A stretch of DNA of 64,000 nt. It comes from Kordia sp. TARA_039_SRF. GTDB lineage: Bacteria > Bacteroidota > Bacteroidia > Flavobacteriales > Flavobacteriaceae. The notes under the pieces are model-generated. The model was not told where the DNA came from, made no database searches, and was given only the letters and a program-made list of their open reading frames with translations. Shown piece by piece: positions 35,910-45,031 of the stretch (position 1 is the first letter of the stretch; the number at the start of each line of letters is the position of its first letter). Position numbers and translations under genes: made by a program. The stretch covers positions 240,496 to 304,495 of the forward strand of contig SMNH02000003.1 of the NCBI GenBank assembly GCA_006383075.2, given 5' to 3'.

Positions 35910-38153
35910 ATGAAAAAAATATACACACTTTTCTGTTTGCTCTCGTTGGTAATCATTGCGTGTAACACAGAAGAAAAGCCAGCCGATGCACTAGAAGATA
36001 AAGTAGCAACGTTGCTCTCCAACATGTCTTTGGATGAAAAACTAGGTCAGTTAAACTTACGCGGAACTTCAAGCAGAGTAAAAGGAGAATTATCCGATTC
36101 GCTCAAACAAGCTGTACGCGATGGCAAAATAGGCGCTTTTCTCAATGTAACCAATACCGAATTTGTGGACGAATTGCAACGCATTGCGGTAGAAGAAAGT
36201 CCAAACAAAATTCCGCTCATCTTTGCCAGAGATGTCATTCACGGTTACAAAACCATCTTTCCAATTCCGTTGGGAATTGCCGCAACATGGGATGCGGAAG
36301 TAGCAAAAAACTCCTCGCGTGTTGCAGCAGTAGAAGCTTCTTCTTTTGGAATTCGTTGGACGTTCGCACCGATGTTAGACATTGCGCGAGACAGTCGTTG
36401 GGGACGTATTGCCGAATCACCTGGCGAAGATCCGTTTTTGGCGACCAAACTCTCAGAAGCGTATGTGACAGGTTTTCAAGGCGACAGTTTAAATAATCCA
36501 ACCAGTATGATTGCTTGTGCAAAACACTTCGTAGGCTACGGTGCAGCCATCGGCGGACGCGATTACAACACAACGGTTATCAGTGAAGCGCAATTGCACA
36601 ATACCTATTTGCCGCCGTTCAAATCGGCAGTGGAGGCAGGTACGCAAACCTTTATGACGGCATTTAATGAAGTCAACGGAATTCCTGCTTCTGGCGATAC
36701 AAAAATGTTGACGACTATCTTACGGGAACAATACAAGTTTAACGGTTTTGTAGTAAGCGATTGGGATTCTGTAGAAGAAATGATTGCGCATGGTTTTGCT
36801 GCGGATGACAAACACGCTGCGGAAATTGCACTCAAAGCTGGCTTAAACATGGAAATGAACAGCGCCACTTTTGAAATGTATGCGAAACAATTGCTAAAAG
36901 AAGGCAACATCACCGAAGCACAAATTGATGCATTGGTAGCAGAAATTTTACGCGTAAAACTCAGAATGGGCTTGTTTGAAAATCCGTATCGGGTAGACAA
37001 AAGTGACAACTTATACGCAGCATCGCATTTGCAAATGGCAAAAGAAGCGGCTATCAAAAGTTCGGTATTGCTGAAAAATGAAAAAAACATTTTGCCACTA
37101 GACTCAGCAACAAAAGTGGCAGTTATCGGACCAATGGCAAACAAACCAAGAGAGCAACTTGGAACGTGGTCGTTTGATGGTGATGGAACTTATACACAAA
37201 CGCCTGTCAAGGCATTTCAAGACAAAAACGTAAACTTTCAATTTGTAGAAAGTTTGTCGTATAGTAGAGACAAAACTACTCAGGACTTTTCCAAAGCAAT
37301 TGCGGCGGCAAAACAATCAGATATCATTCTATTCATAGGTGGCGAGGAAGCGATTCTTTCGGGAGAAGCACATAGTAGGTCTAACATCAATCTGCCTGGT
37401 GCGCAAGAACAACTCATCAAAGAATTGGCAAAAACTGGAAAACCTATTGTACTCATCATCATGGCAGGGCGACCAATTACGGTATCAAACATCATCAACG
37501 ATGTAGATGCTATTCTCATGGCGTGGCATCCAGGAACTATGGGCGGACCAGCAATCTACGACATGGTATATGGAAATGCGGAACCGAGTGGACGTTTGCC
37601 AGTCACATGGCCAAAAGTAGCGGGACAATTGCCGTTGTATTACAATCATAAAAGTACGGGACGACCAGTAATTCCGGAAGAATTTGTGCAAATGGACAGC
37701 ATTCCTATTGGCGCGTGGCAAAGCTCTTTAGGAAACACGACGCACTATTTGGATATTGGCTACTTACCGCAATATCCTTTTGGTTACGGTTTAAGTTACA
37801 CCACTTTCGAATACAGCGATGTTACGCTTTCAAGCAATAACATTTCAGCAGAAAATGATATCACTATCAAAGTCACGGTGAAAAACACGGGAACTCGCGA
37901 AGGAAGTGATATTGTACAATTGTATGTGCAAGATGTCGTGGGAAGAATTACGCGACCAGTCAAAGAACTCAAAGGATTTCAAAACGTAACGCTACAACCC
38001 AATGCAGCAACCGAAGTCACATTCAAGCTTTCACTTGATGATTTAAAATACTATGACAACGAAGCAACATTTGGTGTTGAAAAAGGAGAGTTCAATATTT
38101 TCGTTGGACAACATTCAGCAACAGGAATAAAGGCGACCATCAAATATGAATAA
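35910..38153 (+). CDS. Beta-glucosidase-type glycoside hydrolase family 3 lipoprotein
   Basis: A 747-residue GH3 enzyme exported as lipoprotein (LVIIAC, Cys18). It has FARDVIHGYKT, RDSRWGRIAESPGEDPF, CAKHFVGYG and the nucleophile Asp284 in GFVVSDWDSVEEM; the second domain shows GGEEAILSGEAHSRSNINLPG and the third is a fibronectin-III-like fold. It is about 40% similar by eye to the other GH3 at 23211-25514, but its context (lactonase before it, gluconokinase after it, overlapping by 8 nt) points to a glycoside that yields gluconate or gluconolactone, for instance cellobionate-like compounds. That substrate is an inference. Confidence 0.9.
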   Translation: MKKIYTLFCLLSLVIIACNTEEKPADALEDKVATLLSNMSLDEKLGQLNLRGTSSRVKGELSDSLKQAVRDGKIGAFLNVTNTEFVDELQRIAVEESPNKIPLIFARDVIHGYKTIFPIPLGIAATWDAEVAKNSSRVAAVEASSFGIRWTFAPMLDIARDSRWGRIAESPGEDPFLATKLSEAYVTGFQGDSLNNPTSMIACAKHFVGYGAAIGGRDYNTTVISEAQLHNTYLPPFKSAVEAGTQTFMTAFNEVNGIPASGDTKMLTTILREQYKFNGFVVSDWDSVEEMIAHGFAADDKHAAEIALKAGLNMEMNSATFEMYAKQLLKEGNITEAQIDALVAEILRVKLRMGLFENPYRVDKSDNLYAASHLQMAKEAAIKSSVLLKNEKNILPLDSATKVAVIGPMANKPREQLGTWSFDGDGTYTQTPVKAFQDKNVNFQFVESLSYSRDKTTQDFSKAIAAAKQSDIILFIGGEEAILSGEAHSRSNINLPGAQEQLIKELAKTGKPIVLIIMAGRPITVSNIINDVDAILMAWHPGTMGGPAIYDMVYGNAEPSGRLPVTWPKVAGQLPLYYNHKSTGRPVIPEEFVQMDSIPIGAWQSSLGNTTHYLDIGYLPQYPFGYGLSYTTFEYSDVTLSSNNISAENDITIKVTVKNTGTREGSDIVQLYVQDVVGRITRPVKELKGFQNVTLQPNAATEVTFKLSLDDLKYYDNEATFGVEKGEFNIFVGQHSATGIKATIKYE

Positions 38154-38634
38154 CATATATATCATATTCGGCGTAAGCGGTTGCGGCAAAACAACCATAG
38201 GAAAATTGCTATCACAATCGCTTGCAATTCCTTTTCTAGATGCTGATGCGTTTCATCCCAAAGAAAACATTCAAAAAATGACCAACGGAATTGCGCTTAC
38301 TGATACGGATAGAAAACCTTGGTTGGAAAATATCAATCGAGAACTCATTCAGCAATCACACCAAAAAGGAGCAGTGTTGGCGTGTTCTGCGTTAAAAGAA
38401 AGCTATCGAAAACTCCTGTCAAAAGATATAAAACATATAGAATGGATGTATCTCAAAGGTGATTTTAAAACCATTCAACAACGCATGCAACAACGCGAAC
38501 ACTTTATGAACGTCAATCTATTACAATCGCAATTCGACACGCTCGAAGAACCGACGTATGGAATGCAGATTTCCATTGAAAAATTGCCAGAAAACATACT
38601 TTCAGAAATACTAAAAATACTCCAAGAATCATGA
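38146..38634 (+). CDS. gntK: Gluconokinase
   Basis: A 162-residue small kinase of the GntK type that phosphorylates gluconate to 6-phosphogluconate in the cytoplasm. It shows the P-loop FGVSGCGKTTIGKLL, the substrate-loop FLDADAFHPKENIQKMTNGIALTDTDRKPWL, and VLACSALKESYRKLL. It overlaps the GH3 gene by 8 nt and the dehydrogenase gene by 4 nt, so its product passes straight to the next enzyme. Confidence 0.93.
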   Translation: MNNIYIIFGVSGCGKTTIGKLLSQSLAIPFLDADAFHPKENIQKMTNGIALTDTDRKPWLENINRELIQQSHQKGAVLACSALKESYRKLLSKDIKHIEWMYLKGDFKTIQQRMQQREHFMNVNLLQSQFDTLEEPTYGMQISIEKLPENILSEILKILQES

Positions 38635-40019
38635 AAGCAACCTTTGGCATCATCGGATTGGGCGTGATGGGCAAAAGTATTGCCATCAACGCGTTGAATC
38701 ATCATATTTCGGTTGCAGTGTACAATCGTGAAACGAAAGATGAGGTCAATATTGCAGGCAAATTTGTAGCGGAACATGCAGATAAAAACGTACAAGGTTT
38801 TGCTGTGTTGAAGGATTTTGTCAATGCCTTAGAAACGCCTCGCAAAATTTTGCTGATGGTGAATGCAGGCAACGCGATTGATCAAGTGGTGAATAATTTG
38901 CTGCCGTTGCTCTCGAAAGGTGACATCATCCTTGATGGCGGAAACTCACATTATCAAGATACGAACCGAAGAATTGCAACGTTGCGCGAAAAAAACATCC
39001 ACTTTTTAGGCGTTGGCATATCGGGTGGAGAAGAAGGTGCGCTGAAAGGTCCGTCGTTAATGCCTGGCGGTGATGAAGAAAGCTATCAAAAAGTAGCTAC
39101 TATTTTAGAAACCATCGCGGCGAAAGATACAAACGGGCAACCGTGTTGTACGTATTTGGGCAAAAATGGCGCGGGACATTTTGTGAAAATGGTACACAAC
39201 GGCATCGAATACGGCGATATGCAATTGCTGGCAGAATTATATGAAATCTTGTCAAAAAGTAACAATTATGAAGACATTGCAGCGATTTTCAGCGCGTGGA
39301 ATCAAACGGAATTGGCAAGTTATCTGTTGGAAATCACAGCAAAAATCCTCACAACAAAAGAAGGCGACGAATATGTGTTAGACACTATTTTAGACAAAGC
39401 GGGAAACAAAGGAACAGGTTCGTGGTCGAGCAAAGCAGCTTTGGAATTGGGAATTCCGACAACCATAAAAACAGCGGCGGTATATGCGCGATACATCTCT
39501 TCATTTCATCAAAAAAGACAAGAATTGGGCGTACAATCAGCAAAAAATAATATTGGCGAATTAGATACCGTAACACTAAAAGAAGCCTATAGTTTTGCAA
39601 GAATCCTCAATCTACATCAAGGTTTTGAATTGCTCCAAGCAGCTTCCAAAGAATACAATTGGCAATTGAATTTGGCGGAAATCTGTAGAATTTGGTCGAA
39701 CGGCTGCATCATCAAATCAGCATTGCTAGAAAAAAGTATTGAAATTTTCAAAGAATACAAGACACTTTTAGACAATCCAAGCATTATTCAGCAATTACAA
39801 AAACAAGAAAGCGACGTTAAAACAGTTATCAAATACGCCTTAGACAATCGCTTGAATATTCCGTGTATTTCTGCGGCATACAATTATTGGATTATGATGA
39901 CAACTCAACGCACGTCTGCCAATATGATTCAAGCACAACGCGATTTCTTTGGCGCGCACACGTTTCAAAAAGTAAACGATGTTACAGGGCAAACGTTTCA
40001 CTATAACTGGAAAAAGTAA
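38631..40019 (+). CDS. gnd: 6-Phosphogluconate dehydrogenase, decarboxylating
   Basis: A 462-residue enzyme that oxidises and decarboxylates 6-phosphogluconate to ribulose 5-phosphate with NADP+. Motifs: Rossmann GLGVMGKSIAINAL, LDGGNSHYQDTNRR, GVGISGGEEGALKGPSLMPGG (substrate loop), HFVKMVHNGIEYGDMQLLAE with catalytic Lys, and the tail AQRDFFGAHTFQ. It follows gntK with a 4-nt overlap and precedes the permease gene with no gap. Confidence 0.95.
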   Translation: MKATFGIIGLGVMGKSIAINALNHHISVAVYNRETKDEVNIAGKFVAEHADKNVQGFAVLKDFVNALETPRKILLMVNAGNAIDQVVNNLLPLLSKGDIILDGGNSHYQDTNRRIATLREKNIHFLGVGISGGEEGALKGPSLMPGGDEESYQKVATILETIAAKDTNGQPCCTYLGKNGAGHFVKMVHNGIEYGDMQLLAELYEILSKSNNYEDIAAIFSAWNQTELASYLLEITAKILTTKEGDEYVLDTILDKAGNKGTGSWSSKAALELGIPTTIKTAAVYARYISSFHQKRQELGVQSAKNNIGELDTVTLKEAYSFARILNLHQGFELLQAASKEYNWQLNLAEICRIWSNGCIIKSALLEKSIEIFKEYKTLLDNPSIIQQLQKQESDVKTVIKYALDNRLNIPCISAAYNYWIMMTTQRTSANMIQAQRDFFGAHTFQKVNDVTGQTFHYNWKK

Positions 40020-41378
40020 ATGGAAGCAACACTAAATATTCAATTACTTGTAGCCGTTTTTGCGGGAATTTCTGTGTTGTTAGTGCTGATTTTAAAGTTC
40101 AAAATGCAATCGTTCATTGCCTTATTAATCGCTAGTATTACAGTGGGAATCACTGCTGGAATGTCGCCTGTAAGTATCATTCAAACCATACAAAGCGGCA
40201 TGGGAAACACGCTCGGTTTTGTAGCATTGGTGATTGGTTTGGGGGCTATTTTCGGTTCCATTCTTGAATATTCTGGTGGCGCAGAAGCGTTGGCGCGATT
40301 CTTACTAAAAAAGTTTGGCGAAAAACGCGCTTCATGGGCATTGATGCTAACGGGATTTTTAGTCGCGATTCCTGTGTTTTTTGACGTAGCATTTATCATT
40401 TTAGTACCTATCATTTATTCGCTACAGCGGAGAACAAAAAAATCGCTGCTGCTGTACGCGATTCCACTTTTGGCAGGTTTGGCAATTACACACGCGTTTA
40501 TTCCACCAACGCCAGGGCCGATTGCTGTTTCAGACATTTTAGGAGCCGATTTGGGTTGGGTGATTCTCTTTGGGTTTTTAGTGGGAATTCCAACAGCAAT
40601 TGTCTGTGGTCCCATCTTCGCAAAATACATCGCCCAAAAAATACACGTCAACGCTCCTGAAATCACGACTGAAATTACCGAAGAAGAAAACTATCCTGCC
40701 ATCGGATTGATTGTATCCATCATCGGAATTCCAATTCTGCTGATTGTTTGTAACACCATCATCAACAGTCCGCTCGTCAGCGATGACATCATTCCGACAT
40801 ACGTCAAACAATGGATAACGCTAATCGGAAACCCAATTGTAGCGTTGATTATTGCCAATGTAATCGCGTGGTATGTGTTGGGCATTCGAAGAAAAGTCAC
40901 CAAGAAAAAACTACTAGAAATTACTTCAAAATCCATGGCGCCGACAGGAATTATCATTCTGTTGACAGGAGCAGGCGGCGTTTTTAAAGAAATGTTGGTC
41001 GCAACAAAAACTGGCAACATGTTAGCGGCATATTTTGCGGAAATTGGCATTCCAATCATTATCTTCGGGTTTTTTATTGCGGTTTTGGTCAGAATATTAC
41101 AAGGTTCGGCAACTGTGGCAATGATTACCGCGGCGGGATTTACCTCACCGCTAGTCATGGCGCAGGATAGTATCACGGATATTGACAAAGCGTTGTTAGT
41201 AATTGCGATTGCTTCTGGCGCGTCTATCATGTCGCATGTCAATGATAGCGGCTTTTGGTTGGTTAGTAAATATTTGGGAATCAACGAAAAACAAACGTTC
41301 AAAAGTTGGACGGTTATGACGACTTTATTGGCGTTGGTGAGTTTTTCTATCGTCGCTGTTATTGCATTTATAAAATAA
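40020..41378 (+). CDS. gntP: GntP-family gluconate:H+ symporter
   Basis: A 452-residue inner membrane permease of about 12-14 hydrophobic segments. Family texts include GMGNTLGFVALVIGLGAIFGSILEYSGGAEALAR, PVFFDVAFIILVPIIY, HAFIPPTPGPIAVS and GSATVAMITAAGF. GntP members import gluconate or related sugar acids with protons. The neighbours (lactonase, gluconokinase, Gnd) make gluconate the most probable substrate. Confidence 0.92.
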   Translation: MEATLNIQLLVAVFAGISVLLVLILKFKMQSFIALLIASITVGITAGMSPVSIIQTIQSGMGNTLGFVALVIGLGAIFGSILEYSGGAEALARFLLKKFGEKRASWALMLTGFLVAIPVFFDVAFIILVPIIYSLQRRTKKSLLLYAIPLLAGLAITHAFIPPTPGPIAVSDILGADLGWVILFGFLVGIPTAIVCGPIFAKYIAQKIHVNAPEITTEITEEENYPAIGLIVSIIGIPILLIVCNTIINSPLVSDDIIPTYVKQWITLIGNPIVALIIANVIAWYVLGIRRKVTKKKLLEITSKSMAPTGIIILLTGAGGVFKEMLVATKTGNMLAAYFAEIGIPIIIFGFFIAVLVRILQGSATVAMITAAGFTSPLVMAQDSITDIDKALLVIAIASGASIMSHVNDSGFWLVSKYLGINEKQTFKSWTVMTTLLALVSFSIVAVIAFIK

Positions 41379-41393
41379 TTTAACTTAAAAAAT

Positions 41394-42794
41394 ATGGCAA
41401 CACACACAAAACTAAGCTTGCGCGAAAAAATAGGATACGCTTTGGGCGATACGGCAGCAAACATTGCTTGGCGAACCGTTGCTTATTTTCTGCCAATATT
41501 TTACACTGATGTATTTGGCTTGGAAGCTGCAGTTGCTGCGACGTTGATATTTCTAATTCGTTTGAGCGATGGTGTAACGGATTTAATCATGGGAAATATC
41601 GCGGACAGAACCAAAAGCAAGTATGGAAAATTCCGTCCGTGGTTGTTATGGACAGCCTTGCCGTTTGCTACTGCGTTGATTTTACAATTTACCACACCAG
41701 ATTTAAGCTTGACGGGAAAAGTAATTTGGGCGTATGCTACGTCTATCTTTTACACCTTAACCTATACGGCGAATAATGTGCCGTATTCTGCGTTAATGGG
41801 CGTAATGACGAGCGATGTGAAAGAACGTACCGAGTTGTCTTCTTATCGTTTTTTTGGTGCGTATTTGGGTGGAATCATTGCAACGATTGGTGTCATTGCT
41901 TTGGTAGATTATTTAGGCGACGGAAATCAAAATATTGGTTATCAATACACGATGTATGTGTTGGCGTTTATCTTGGCGGGTTGTTCGTTAATTACTTTTT
42001 ATACGACGCGAGAACGTGTTCCTGTCATCAAAACTAGCAATCTAAAAGACGATTACAACGATTTAATTAAGAATGTTCCTTGGCTGATTTTACTATTTAT
42101 CGGATTTGTCTTTGTAACCTACAATGTCATCAAGCAAAGTACCACCATGTATTACTTTACGCATTACGTGAATGATGAAAATAACATATTCGGAAGTTTG
42201 GTCGCTTGGGGCGGAAAAAAAGGCTTGGCAGGTCTGTACTTGCTCTCTTTATTGGTTATCTCGATGATTTCCACGGTTTTTGCACCAGCGTTGACGCGAA
42301 TTTTCGGGAAAGTAAAACTATTCATCATCAGTATTGTGTTTTCTGCGATTACAGCAGGCGCGATGTATTGGTTGGAAGCGAATCAAGTAGGAAGTATGTT
42401 TACGTTGGGAATTCTCTCAGAATTTGGCGCAGGGTTGATGCCTGTACTGTTTTTTGCTATGTTGGGCGATGCGGCAGATTATTCCGAATATAAAAACAAA
42501 CGACGTGCTACGGGATTGGTCTTTTCCGCGGGAACTTTCGCGATGAAATTCGGCGGCGGCATGGCAGGATTTATTACGCTGATGGTTTTAAATATGTATG
42601 GTTATGATGGTAAAGTCGTTGAGAAAACTCCTGAAATGTTAGAAGGTATCAAATTGAATATGAGTATTGTACCCGCATTGTTTGTATTGGTTGGTGTCAT
42701 TGCGTTATGGTTTTACCCGTTGACTTCTAAAAAAATGGAGGAAATTGAAACGGAGTTGAAGGAAAGACGTGATGTGGAAGAAGCCAAAAAATGA
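41394..42794 (+). CDS. GPH-family glycoside:cation symporter (MelB-like, MFS)
   Basis: A 466-residue permease with 12 membrane segments, starting LREKIGYALGDTAANIAWRTVAYFLPIFYTDVFGL, then the family motif SDGVTDLIMGNIADRTKSKYGKFRPWLLW. MelB-type carriers import di- or oligosaccharides or glycosides with Na+ or H+. It closes the sugar operon, 15 nt after gntP, and could bring in a sugar or glycoside that escapes periplasmic hydrolysis. Confidence 0.9.
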   Translation: MATHTKLSLREKIGYALGDTAANIAWRTVAYFLPIFYTDVFGLEAAVAATLIFLIRLSDGVTDLIMGNIADRTKSKYGKFRPWLLWTALPFATALILQFTTPDLSLTGKVIWAYATSIFYTLTYTANNVPYSALMGVMTSDVKERTELSSYRFFGAYLGGIIATIGVIALVDYLGDGNQNIGYQYTMYVLAFILAGCSLITFYTTRERVPVIKTSNLKDDYNDLIKNVPWLILLFIGFVFVTYNVIKQSTTMYYFTHYVNDENNIFGSLVAWGGKKGLAGLYLLSLLVISMISTVFAPALTRIFGKVKLFIISIVFSAITAGAMYWLEANQVGSMFTLGILSEFGAGLMPVLFFAMLGDAADYSEYKNKRRATGLVFSAGTFAMKFGGGMAGFITLMVLNMYGYDGKVVEKTPEMLEGIKLNMSIVPALFVLVGVIALWFYPLTSKKMEEIETELKERRDVEEAKK

Positions 42795-42859
42795 AATTTT
42801 ATCAAATTATAATTAAGGTAATTCAAAGCTTTACATTTAATATCATTAAACAGAATATC

Positions 42860-43783
42860 TCAAGTATATACTATCAATGAAATTATAACGGCTAAATCCA
42901 GTGTGGCTACGAGAGTTACAACACCACCCATAATAATTGTTAATATAGGAGCTTCTATATCCTCACCCATGGCAAAAATAAATAATGCTGAAATTCCTGT
43001 TATAATAAATAAAATAACTAAGAATCCAATAGTTAACCATTTGTATTTAAAAAATGAGTTTATAGAAAGGACAAAAGTTTTGTAGCCAAGAACAAACTCT
43101 TCATTTTTTGATAATATAGGCCCTTTAACTTTACCATTTTTAATTTTTCCTTTGATGTCAAAGTTAAATGGTACAGGGTCTATTAAATATAAATCCAAAG
43201 TAACTTCATCTCCTTTATTTAATAGGCTTGGTAAATAAGTGAATGAACTTTCTTTGTTTAAAGATTCGAATTCTAAAATTGCGTTTTGTTGTCCAGCATT
43301 ATTCTTTTTTGAAATTTTAAATAATTTCAAATCTTGATTTACAAGTTTTGACTTTAAAAATATTTTCAATGGACCATCAACAAAGTCTCCTTTTTCAATG
43401 TCTAATGTTCCAGAGTTTATAATTCTAAATTTTACTCTTGAAATATTATTAATATCTGTACTGTCATATTTTATTGAGACATTATTTCCAAAACTGGAAG
43501 ATTCAACAATTAAGGGCTCTATGTTCGAGTATTCTACGGTTAGTTCTTTTTTAGTGTCGTTTGACTGACTAATTAAAATAGAAACTATTATAGGAAATAA
43601 AATACCAAAAATTGCAATCAAATTCTGAGGTTTTTTATACCATGGTTTTTCATTTTGAAGTCTCAATTTTTCTTTTCGAAGAAAGTTTTCCCTTTGTTCA
43701 ATTTCTTCTAGTCTTTTTGCTCTTTCATTTGCTAAGCTAAATTGCTCTTCATCATAAAATTCGAATTTGTTTTTGTCATTCAT
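42860..43783 (-). CDS. Coiled-coil membrane protein, unknown function
   Basis: A 307-residue protein of no recognised family. Residues ~10-45 are a charged coiled coil (ANERAKRLEEIEQRENFLRKEKLRLQ), followed by a membrane segment (NLIAIFGILFPIIVSILI, ~53-70), a ~150-residue beta-rich domain, and two membrane segments at the end (WLTIGFLVILFIITGISALFIF and ILTIIMGGVVTLVATLDLAVIISLIVY). The beta domain lies on the opposite side of the membrane to the coiled coil. The codon use is AT-richer than in the sugar locus. It stands alone. Confidence 0.6.
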   Translation of the reverse strand: MNDKNKFEFYDEEQFSLANERAKRLEEIEQRENFLRKEKLRLQNEKPWYKKPQNLIAIFGILFPIIVSILISQSNDTKKELTVEYSNIEPLIVESSSFGNNVSIKYDSTDINNISRVKFRIINSGTLDIEKGDFVDGPLKIFLKSKLVNQDLKLFKISKKNNAGQQNAILEFESLNKESSFTYLPSLLNKGDEVTLDLYLIDPVPFNFDIKGKIKNGKVKGPILSKNEEFVLGYKTFVLSINSFFKYKWLTIGFLVILFIITGISALFIFAMGEDIEAPILTIIMGGVVTLVATLDLAVIISLIVYT

Positions 43784-43861
43784 TTCGTTAAAAATTAAAA
43801 AATAAAACTAGCATAATATAGTGTAAAATCATATTAAAAAGTAAGATTTTTAAATAATTAA

Positions 43862-45024
43862 TTATCTTATCGATAACAACACCATCAAACCAATCAAAGG
43901 ACCGAAAGCTAATACTGTTAGAATAGTAGGCGTGTTTGTCCAAGTTTGTAAGCTGTTTAGCAATTGAATACTGATGATGGTAATAAAGAAACCTATGCAA
44001 TTTACAATGGTAAGTGCTGTGCCTTTTAAGTTTGGTGGTGCGTTTTGAGCAACCAACGTTGAAAACAGTGGTGAATCGGCAATAACAACCATTCCCCAAA
44101 AGAGAAGAAAAATGATAAACAGTATTACTGAACCTACAGAAAATAGTAGCGGAAACAGTAAACAACATAGACAAGATAACGCCAACGAACTCATCGCGAC
44201 TCGTTTTACGCCGACTTTTTGAGAGATGTAACCACCCATACACATGCCAAACCTCCGATAGCGATGATTGAAAATGATGCTACAGGAATATTGAATGTTG
44301 CGTTGTGTGTTTTGTTGAATAAGTGAAGCATGCTCGGTACAAACGCCCAAAAAGCATACAACTCCCACATGTGACCAAAATATCCAAACGCAACTTTTCT
44401 AAAATTTTGCTGTTTAAAAATTTTCGGAATCGCGTTGAAGTCAATTTTTTGAGAAGGTTTTCGATACGGACCATTTGGCACCAAGCATAGCATTAAAATT
44501 CCTCCTAAAAACGCTAGTGTAGATGTTGTGATTATAACGAATTCCCACGAAAGATTGCCTTTGATTTCTTTTAGTAAATGTGGAAACGCAGTTCCAATAA
44601 CCAAAGCGCCCACAAGATAGCCGAGCGATTTCCCCAATCCTTTTTGGTAGTAATCTGCCGCTATTTTCATTCCGACAGGATAAATTCCCGCAAGGAAAAA
44701 ACCCGTAAAGAAACGAAATACCAAAATGCTTATATAGCTGTTTCCTTACCAAATAAGAACGATGTTGCATAGTGCACCTAAAATAGCACATACAAAGAAA
44801 ACGTTGGAAGGTGCGTAGCGATCGGCGATAGATAACATAGCAAATAAAAGCGTTCCAGCAATAAAACCAAATTGAAGCACAGATGTAATGCGTCCTAACG
44901 CGTTTTCATTGAGTAGAAATGTTGTTTGTAATTCGTGCATCACGCCATTTCCAGCAAACCACAATGATGTGCAAAAGAATTGCGATAGTACAATGACAGG
45001 AAGTATGTGTTTTGGTGGATTCAT
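43862..45024 (-). pseudogene. MFS transporter, broken by a stop codon and a frameshift
   Basis: Three blocks in order make one MFS transporter of ~385 residues. Block 1 (45024-44746) reads MNPPKHILPVIVLSQFFCTSLWFAG and ends NIVLIW at a TAA. The same frame continues without a shift to SILVFRFFTGFFLAGIYPVG, so this is a nonsense mutation. Block 2 ends SIIAIGGLACV, where a single-base frameshift near 44225-44250 moves to the frame of block 3 (GGYISQKVGVKRVAM to the end at 43862). Two independent lesions point to a true pseudogene, not a single sequencing error. Substrate unknown. Confidence 0.82.
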
Positions 45025-45031
45025 GATTGTG

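Noticed and set aside
40691-41464. 257-codon minus frame
   Set aside because: Shadow of the GntP permease gene, which has clear family motifs on the plus strand.
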